A stretch of DNA of 64,000 nt from Megachile rotundata (taxonomy: Eukaryota > Arthropoda > Insecta > Hymenoptera > Megachilidae), in assembly GCF_050947335.1 (NCBI RefSeq), contig NW_027473315.1, positions 806,001-870,000 on the forward strand. The letters are read 5' to 3'. Under the pieces are notes generated by a model. It ran no database searches, was not told where the DNA came from, and saw only the letters and a list, made by a program, of their open reading frames with translations. Position 1 is the first letter of the stretch. Each line of letters opens with the position of its first letter. Positions 56,802 to 64,000 of the stretch are shown piece by piece. The position numbers were made by a program, and so were the translations under genes.

Positions 56802-59800
56802 GTGATCGTATGATTGTGGTTGTATGATTGTGATCGTTTGATTGTGGTTGTATAATTATGGTTCTATTATTGTGATTGTATGATTGTTCTTGTATGATTA
56901 TGATCGTATGATTGTAATTGCATGATTGTGATTGTATGATTGTGATTGTATGATTGTGATTGTATGATTGTGATTGTATGATTGTGATTGTATGATTGCG
57001 ATAGTATGATTGTGATTGTATGATTGTGATTGTATGATTGTGATTGTATGATTGTGATTGTATGATTGTGATTGTATGATTGTAATTGTATGATTGTGAT
57101 TGTATGATTGTGATTGTATTATTGTGATTGTATGATTGCGATAGTATGATTGTGATTGTATGATTGTGATTGTACGATTGTGATTGTATGATTGTGATTG
57201 TATGATTGTGATTGTATGATTGAGATTGTATGATTGTGATTGTATTATTGTGATTGTATGATTGTGATTGTATGATTGTGATTGTATGATTGTGAATGTA
57301 TGATTGTGATTGTATGATTGTGATTGTATGATTGTGATTGTATGATTGTGATTGTATGGTTGTTTTTATATGATTGTGATTGTATAGTAGTAATTGTATG
57401 ATTGTCATCGTATGATTGTGATTGTATGATTGTTTTTGTATGATTGTGATTGTATAGTAGTAATTGCATGATTGTCTTCGTATGATTGTGATCGTATGAT
57501 TGTGATCGTATGATTGTGATTGTATGATTGTGATTGTATGATTGTGATTTTATGATTGTGATTGTATCATTGTGATTGTATGATTGTGATCATATGATTG
57601 TGATTGTATGATTGTTTTTGTATGATTGTGATTGTATGATTGTGATTGTATGATTGTGATTTTATGATTGTGATTGTATGATTGTGATTGTATTATTGTG
57701 ATTGTATGATTGTGATAGTATGATTGTGATTGTATGATTGCGATAGTATGATTGTGATTGTATGATTGTGATTGTATGATTGTGATTGTATGATTGCGAT
57801 AGTATGATTGTGATTGTATGATTGTGATTGTATGATTGTGATTGTATAATTGTGATTGTATGATTGTGATTGTATGATTGAGATGGTGTGATTGTGATTG
57901 TATTATTGTGATTGTATGATTGTGATTGTATGATTGTGATTGTATGATTGTGAATGTATGATTGTGATTGTATGATTGTGATTGTATGATTGTGATTGTA
58001 TGATTGTTTTTGTATGATTGTGATTGTATAGTAGTAATTGTATGATTGTCTTCGTATGATTGTGATCGTATGATTGTGATTGTATGATTGTGATTGTATG
58101 ATTGTGATTGTATGATTGTGATTGTATCATTGTGATTGTGTGATTGTGATCATATGATTGTGATTGTATGATTGAGATTGTATGATTGTGATTGTATTAT
58201 TGTGATTGTATGATTGTGATTGTATGATTGTGATTGTATGATTGTGAATGTATGATTGTGATTGTATGATTGTGATTGTATGATTGTGATTGTATGGTCG
58301 TTTTTATATGATTGTGATTGTATAGTAGTAATTGTATGATTGTCATCGTGTGATTGTGATTGTATGATTGTTTTTGTATGATTGTGATTGTATAGTAGTA
58401 ATTGTATGATTGTCTTCGTATGATTGTGATCGTATGATTGTGATTGTATGATTGTGATTGTATGATTGTGATTGTATGATTGTGATTTTATGATTGTGAT
58501 TGTATCATTGTGATTGTATGATTGTGAGCATATGATTGTGATTGTATGATTGTGATTGTATGATTGTTTTTGTATGATTGTGATTGTATGATTGTGATTT
58601 TATGATTGTGATTGTATGATTGTGATTGTATTATTGTGATTGTATGATTGTGATAGTATGATTGTGATTGTATGATTGCGATAGTATGATTGTGATTGTA
58701 TGATTGTGATTGTATGATTGTGATTGTATGATTGCGATAGTATGATTGTGATTGTATGATTGTGATTGTATGGTCGTTTTTATATGATTGTGATTGTATA
58801 GTAGTAATTGTATGATTGTCATCGTATGATTGTGATTGTATGATTGTGATTGTATAGTAGTAATTGTATGATTGTCATCGTATGATTGTGATTGTATGAT
58901 TGTTTTTGTATGATTGTGATTGTATAGTAGTAATTGTATGATTGTCTTCGTATGATTGTGATCGTATGATTGTGATTGTACGATTGTGATTGTATTATTG
59001 TGATTGTATGATTGTGATTGTATGATTGTTCTTGTGTGATTGTGATTGTATAGTAGTAATTGTATGATTGTCATCGTATGATTGTGATTGTATGATTGTT
59101 TTTGTATGATTGTGATTGTATGATTGTGATTGTATGATTGTGATTGTATGATTGTGATTGTATGATTGTGATTGTATGATTGTGATAGTATGATTGTGAT
59201 TGTATGATTGCGATAGTATGATTGTGATTGTATGATTGTGATTGTATGATTGTGAATGTATGATTGTGATTGTATGATTGTGATTGTATGATTGTGATTG
59301 TATGGTCGTTTTTATATGATTGTGATTGTATAGTAGTAATTGTATGATTGTCATCGTATGATTGTGGTTGTATGATTGTTTTTGTATGATTGTGATTGTA
59401 TAGTAGTAATTGTATGATTGTCTTCGTATGATTGTGATCGTATGATTGTGATTGTATGATTGTGATTTTATGATTGTGATTGTATCATTGTGATTGTATG
59501 ATTGTGAGCATATGATTGTGATTGTATGATTGTGATTGTATGATTGTTTTTGTATGATTGTGATTGTATGATTGTGATTTTATGATTGTGATTGTATGAT
59601 TGTGATTGTATTATTGTGATTGTATGATTGTGATAGTATGATTGTGATTGTATGATTGCGATAGTATGATTGTGATTGTAGGATTGTGATTGTATGATTG
59701 TGATTGTATGATTGCGATAGTATGATTGTGATTGTATGATTGTGATTGTATGGTCGTTTTTATATGATTGTGATTGTATAGTAGTAATTGTATGATTGTC

Positions 59801-60309
59801 ATCGTATGATTGTGATTGTATGATTGTTTTTGTATGATTGTGATTGTATAGTAGTAATTGTATGATTGTCTTCGTATGATTGTGATCGTATGATTGTGAT
59901 TGTATGATTGTGATTGTATGATTGTGATTGTATGATTGTGATTTTATGATTGTGATTGTATCATTGTGATTGTATGATTGTGATCATATGATTGTGATTG
60001 TATGATTGTGATTGTATGATTGTTTTTGTATGATTGTGATTGTATGATTGTGATTTTATGATTGTGATTGTATGATTGTGATTGTATTATTGTGATTGTA
60101 TGATTGTGATAGTATGATTGTGATTGTATGATTGCGATAGTATGATTGTGATTGTATGATTGTGATTGTATGATTGCGATAGTATGATTGTGATTGTATG
60201 ATTGTGATTGTATGATTGTGATTGTATAATTGCGATAGTATGATTGTGATTGTATGATTGTGATTGTATGATTGCGATAGTATGATTGTGATTGTATGAT
60301 TGTGATTGT

Positions 60310-63300
60310 ATGATTGTGATTGTATAATTGTGATTGTATGATTGTGATTGTATGATTGTGAATGTATGATTGTGATTGTATGATTGTGATTGTATGATTG
60401 TGATTGTATGATTGTTTTTGTATGATTGTGATTGTATAGTAGTAATTGTATGATTGTCTTCGTATGATTGTGATCGTATGATTGTGATTGTATGATTGTG
60501 ATTGTATGATTGTGATTGTATGATTGTGATTGTATCATTGTGATTGTGTGATTGTGATCATATGATTGTGATTGTATGATTGTGATTGCATGATTGTGAT
60601 TGTATGATTGCGATTGTATGATTTTGATTGTATGACTGTTTTTGTATGATTGTGATTGTATGATTGTGATTGTATGATTGTGATTGTATGATTGTGATTG
60701 TATGATTGTGATTGAATGATTGTGATAGTATGATTGTGATTGTATGATTGTGGGTGTATGATTGTGATTGTATTATTGTGATTGTATGATTGTGATTGTA
60801 TGATTGTGATTGTATGATTGTGATTGTATGATTGTGATTGTATGAATGTGAATGTATGATTGTGATTGTATGATTGTGATTGTATGATTGTGATTGTATG
60901 GTTGTTTTTGTATGATTGTGATTGTATAGTAGTAATTGTATGATTGTCATCGTATGATTGTCTTCGTATGATTGTGATCGTATGATTGTGATTGTATAGT
61001 AGTAATTGTATGATTGTCTTCGTATGATTGTGATCGTACGATAGTGATTGTATGACTGCGATAGCATGATTGTGATTGTATGTTTGTGATTGTATGATTG
61101 TGATTGTCTGATTGAGATTGTATGATTGTGATTGTATTATTGTGATTGTGTGATTGTGATTGTATGATTGTTATTGTATGATTGTGAATGTATGATTGTG
61201 ATTGTATGATTGTGATTGTATGATTGAGATTGTATGATTGTTTTCGTATGATTGTGATTGTATAGTAGTAATTGTATGATTGTCATCATATGATTGTGAT
61301 TGTATGATTGTTTTTGTATGATTGTGATTATATAGTAGTAATTGTATGATTGTCTTCGTATGATTGTGATCGTATGATTGTGATCGTATGATTGTGATTG
61401 TATGATTGTGATTGTATCATTGTGATTGAATGATTGTGAGCGTATGATTGTGAGTGTATGATTGTGATTGTATGATTGTTTTTGTATGATTGTGATTGTA
61501 TGATTGTGATCGTACGATTGTGATCGTATGATTGTGATTGGATGATTGTGATCGTTTGATTGTGGTTGTATAATTATTGTTCTATTATTGTGATTGTATG
61601 ATTGTTCTTGTATGATTATGATCGTAAGATTGTAATTGCATGATTGTGATTGTATGATTGTGATTGTATGATTGTGATTGTATGATTGTGATTGTATGAT
61701 TGCGATAGTATGATTGTGATTGTATGATTGTGATTGTATGATTGTGATTGTATGATTGCGATAGTATGATTGTGATTGTATGATTGTGATTGTATGATTG
61801 TGATTGTATAATTGTGATTGTATGATTGTGATTGTATGATTGAGATTGTATGATTGTGATTGTATTATTGTGATTGTATGATTGTGATTGTATGATTGTG
61901 ATTGTATGATTGTGAATGTATGATTGTGATTGTATGATTGTGATTGTATGATTGTGATTGTATGATTGTTTTTGTATGATTGTGATTGTATAGTAGTAAT
62001 TGTATGATTGTCTTCGTATGATTGTGATCGTATGATTGTGATTGTATGATTGTGATTGTATGATTGTGATTGTATGATTGTGATTGTATCATTGTGATTG
62101 TGTGATTGTGATCATATGATTGTGATTGTATGATTGTGATTGCATGATTGTGATTGTATGATTGTGATTGTATGATTTTGATTGTATGACTGTTTTTGTA
62201 TGATTGTGATTGTATGATTGTGATTGTATGATTGTGATTGTATGATTGTGATTGTATGATAGTGATTGTATGATTGTGATTGTATGATTGGGATTGTATG
62301 ATTGAGATTGTATGATTGTGATTGTATGATTGTTTTTGTATGATTGTGATTGTATGATTGTGATCGTACGATTGTGATCGTATGATTGTGATTGTATGAT
62401 TGTGATCGTTTGATTGTGGTTGTATAATTATGGTTCTATTATTGTGATTGTATGATTGTTCTTGTATGATTATGATCGTATGATTGTAATAGCATGATTG
62501 TGATTGTATGATTGTGATTGTATGATTGTGATTGTATGATTGCGATAGTATGATTGTGATTGTATGATTGTGATTGTATCATTGTGATTGTATGATTGTG
62601 ATTATATGATTGTGATTGCATGATTGTTTTTGTATGATTGTGATTGTATGATTGTGATTGTATGATTGTGCTTGTATGATTGTGAAGGTATGATTGTGAT
62701 TGTATGATTGCGATTGTATGATTGCAATTTTATGAGTGTGATTATATGATTGTGATTGTATGATTGTTTTTGTATGATTGTGATTGTATGATTGCGATTG
62801 TATGATTGTGAGTGTATGATTGTGATTGTATGATTGTTTTTGTATGATTGTGATTGTATGATTGTGATCGTACGATCGTGATCGTATGATTGTGATTGTA
62901 TGATTGTGATCGTTTGATTGTGGTTGTATAATTATGGTTCTATTATTGTGATTGTATGATTGTTCTTGTATGATTATGATCGTATGATTGTAATTGCATG
63001 ATTGTGATTGTATGATTGTGATTGTATGATTGTGATTGTATGATTGTGATTGTATGATTGTGATTGTATGATTGCGATAGTATGATTGTGATTGTATGAT
63101 TGTGATTGTATGATTGTGATTGTATGATTGTGATTGTATGATTGTGATTGTATGATTGTAATTGTATGATTGTGATTGTATGATTGTGATTGTATTATTG
63201 TGATTGTATGATTGCGATAGTATGATTGTGATTGTATGATTGTGATTGTACGATTGTGATTGTATGATTGTGATTGTATGATTGTGATTGTATGATTGAG

Positions 63301-63484
63301 ATTGTATGATTGTGATTGTATTATTGTGATTGTATGATTGTGATTGTATGATTGTGATTGTATGATTGTGAATGTATGATTGTGATTGTATGATTGTGAT
63401 TGTATGATTGTGATTGTATGATTGTGATTGTATGGTTGTTTTTATATGATTGTGATTGTATAGTAGTAATTGTATGATTGTCAT
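60310..63484. repeat. 3.2-kb block, copy 3
   Basis: Same order as copy 2 at a constant offset of 8,540. Anchors are GACTGCGATAGCAT at 61,058, module B at 61,558, 62,412 and 62,916, and module C at 62,720. The left edge near 60,230-60,360 is rearranged: GCGATAG units replace the module D start (GAGATTG and TATTATTG) that copy 2 has near 51,745. Confidence 0.85.
62866..62877. repeat. 12-bp CpG palindrome, copy 6
   Basis: Same palindrome, 50 bp before the module B at 62,916 and 8,540 bp after copy 4. Confidence 0.9.
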
Positions 63485-64000
63485 CGTATGATTGTGATTG
63501 TATGATTGTTTTTGTATGATTGTGATTGTATAGTAGTAATTGTATGATTGTCTTCGTATGATTGTGATCGTATGATTGTGATTGTATGATTGTGATTGTA
63601 TGATTGTGATTGTATCATTGTGATTGTGTGATTGTGATCATATGATTGTGATTGTATGATTGAGATTGTATGATTGTGATTGTATTATTGTGATTGTATG
63701 ATTGTGATTGTATGATTGTGATTGTATGATTGTGAATGTATGATTGTGATTGTATGATTGTGATTGTATGATTGTGATTGTATGGTCGTTTTTATATGAT
63801 TGTGATTGTATAGTAGTAATTGTATGATTGTCATCGTATGATTGTGATTGTATGATTGTTTTTGTATGATTGTGATTGTATAGTAGTATTTGTATGATTG
63901 TCTTCGTATGATTGTGATCGTATGATTGTGATTGTATGATTGTGATTGTATGATTGTGATTTTATGATTGTGATTGTATCATTGTGATTGTATGGTTGTG

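Larger units (their letters stand above)
278..62740. repeat. Module C family (GCAATTTTATGAG composite), about 21 dispersed copies
   Basis: Consecutive units carry GTGCCTG (or GTGCTTG), GATGGTA (or GAAGGTA), consensus, GCGATTG, GCAATTTTAT and GAGTGTGATTATAT, often followed by GATTATGATTG. The GCAATTTT unit starts at 278, 460, 824, 2867, 7339, 8459, 11404, 13048, 15049, 26208, 28392, 29596, 30128, 32466, 33740, 34426, 34972, 48692, 54180, 56644 and 62720. No copy was seen between 15.1 and 26.2 kb or between 35.0 and 48.7 kb. The GTGCTTG/GAAGGTA subtype occurs at 30128, 34972, 48692, 54180, 56644 and 62720. From 26 kb on, most copies sit 210 bp (older subtype) or 196 bp (GTGCTTG subtype) upstream of a module B. 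Confidence 0.85.
4337..62999. repeat. Module B family (84-bp composite), about 31 dispersed copies
   Basis: Six consecutive units carry the changes GGTTG, AATTATGGTTC (or ATTGTTC), TATTG, GTTCTTG, ATTATGATCG and GTAATTGC. It is usually preceded by GATCGTACGAT and GATCGTTT units. I read starts at 4337, 8011, 9131, 13664, 15721, 18576, 21738, 23025, 25131, 26418, 28602, 29806, 30422, 33950, 34636, 35168, 37016, 38402, 39942, 43722, 47516, 48370, 48888, 53018, 53872, 54376, 56322, 56840, 61558, 62412 and 62916. There is none before 4.3 kb. Sub-variants mark lineages: ATTATTGTTC at 4337, 47516, 53018 and 61558; GGTCTTG in place of GTTCTTG at 37016, 39942 and 43722. The copy at 38402 lacks the usual GATCGTTT lead-in. 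Confidence 0.88.
45276..63797. repeat. GGTCGTTTTTATAT variant units (13 copies, right end only)
   Basis: Starts are at 45276, 45752, 49770, 50232, 50792, 51240, 55244, 55706, 58296, 58772, 59304, 59752 and 63784, all multiples of 14. The likely precursor GGTTGTTTTTATAT, without the CpG, occurs to the left (for example 35,686 and 38,612) and also within this region. None was seen left of 45.2 kb. Confidence 0.88.
1..64000. repeat. 14-bp minisatellite/satellite array filling the window
   Basis: The sequence is a head-to-tail array of GATTGTGATTGTAT and point variants of it, with no interruption by unique DNA. The unit splits into GATTGT plus GATTGTAT, so it looks like a diverged dimer of a 6-8 bp word. 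Composition of the consensus unit is 7 T, 4 G, 3 A and no C. Variation is mostly substitution. Common alternatives are GATTGCGATAGTAT, GATTGTTTTTGTAT, AGTAGTAATTGTAT, GATTGTCATCGTAT, GATTGTCTTCGTAT, GATTGTGATCGTAT, GATTGAGATTGTAT, TATTGTGATTGTAT, CATTGTGATTGTAT and GATTGTGAATGTAT. Neither array edge lies in the window. Satellite DNA in a eukaryotic heterochromatic region is the natural reading; the species and chromosomal position cannot be read from this sequence. Confidence 0.98.
25676..64000. repeat. Right domain: register-locked, recently amplified part of the array
   Basis: After the last 13-bp unit, unit starts fall at position mod 14 = 0. They are still there at 63,966, the last unit checked. 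All 22 module-B starts from 26,418 to 62,916, eleven of the module-C anchors and 13 GGTCGTTTTTATAT units tested are multiples of 14. No net non-14 indel has therefore accumulated over about 38 kb, some 2,700 units. Duplicate block offsets here are all multiples of 14, which fits growth by whole-unit unequal exchange from a seed lacking odd-length units. Confidence 0.9.
56168..64000. repeat. Higher-order repeat of about 8 kb, copy 2 (runs off the window)
   Basis: It matches copy 1 through to the last base: positions 63,961-64,000 equal 55,421-55,460. The one-off unit AGTAGTATTTGTAT near 63,881 has its only partner near 55,341. Copy 2 differs by the 57.5-58.1 kb gain, the two-unit loss near 59,010 and the rearranged stretch at 60.23-60.36 kb. 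Whether more copies follow cannot be seen. Confidence 0.82.

Noticed and set aside
48551..63484. Four nearly identical 301-codon - strand frames (48,551, 54,039, 56,503, 62,579) and a diverged relative at 34,831, resembling a gene family
   Set aside because: They are the same duplicated satellite block (module C to module D/A), and their offsets of 5,488, 2,464 and 6,076 are whole numbers of 14-bp units. Conservation is explained by recent block duplication, not coding selection.
1..64000. CRISPR array
   Set aside because: Units are contiguous 14-mers with no spacers, and no cas genes are present.
1..64000. Telomeric repeat or long fungal-type telomere
   Set aside because: No TTAGGG, TTTAGGG or similar G-run words. 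The unit lacks GGG, and variants form large nested blocks, unlike telomerase-made arrays.
1..64000. Pumilio-type element UGUANAUA in + strand RNA
   Set aside because: The unit gives UGUAUGAU, with G in place of the required A at position 6. TGTATAATT and TGTATAGT variants also miss a key base.
1..64000. tRNA, rRNA or other structured RNA gene
   Set aside because: Nothing departs from the repeat unit long enough to hold one, and no conserved tRNA box or rRNA sequence was seen on either strand.

Overview
The whole window is one uninterrupted tandem array of a 14-bp minisatellite/satellite. The + strand unit, written in the register used here, is GATTGTGATTGTAT. About 4,570 units fit in 64 kb, and the array runs off both ends of the window. 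I found no protein-coding gene, RNA gene, transposable element, CRISPR array, telomere repeat or unique-sequence island. Arrays this long of a short, variant-rich unit are typical of eukaryotic constitutive heterochromatin (pericentromeric, subtelomeric or sex-chromosome satellite). The sequence does not identify the organism. All repeat boundaries and counts below were read by eye.

The unit is an imperfect dimer of GATTGT (6 bp) and GATTGTAT (8 bp). It has no C on the + strand and about 29% GC. C enters only through variant units, mostly as CpG in place of TpG. Units carry point changes that form a small alphabet. Recurring variants are strung into multi-unit modules: A (AGTAGTA/CATCG/CTTCG, about 140 bp), B (GGTTG ... 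GGTTCTATTATT ..., 84 bp), C (GTGCCTG ... GCAATTTTATGAG ..., about 100 bp) and D (GAGATTG ... TATTATTG ... GAATG, about 84 bp). These modules recur dozens of times and are embedded in larger duplicated blocks of 1 to 8.5 kb.

Layout. From 1 to 25,675 the array is older-looking and has its phase shifted. Eight copies of a 13-bp unit (minus 1) and four copies of a 20-bp unit (plus 6) move the 14-bp register through twelve steps, and every checkpoint tested fits that ledger. Duplications in this part have offsets of 1,120, 2,057, 3,393-3,421, 4,533, 5,653-5,709, 6,590 and 8,537 bp. From 25,676 to 64,000 the register stays constant modulo 14 at every checkpoint, and the duplicate offsets there are exact multiples of 14 (1,274; 1,400; 2,464; 2,926; 3,766-3,780; 3,990-4,074; 5,488-5,502; 7,952-8,540; 13,020). 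The last 16 kb is essentially two copies of an approximately 8-kb higher-order repeat.

The - strand shows open frames of up to 678 codons encoding an Ile/Gln/Ser/Asn/His/Thr-rich peptide of period 14. This follows from the unit sequence: its reverse complement has no stop triplet in any frame, and 14 is not divisible by 3, so all three frames give the same peptide. I therefore annotate no CDS. The biology worth following is the array's evolution (unit alphabet, phase ledger, nested higher-order repeats), its strong strand asymmetry and its clustered CpG-bearing variants.
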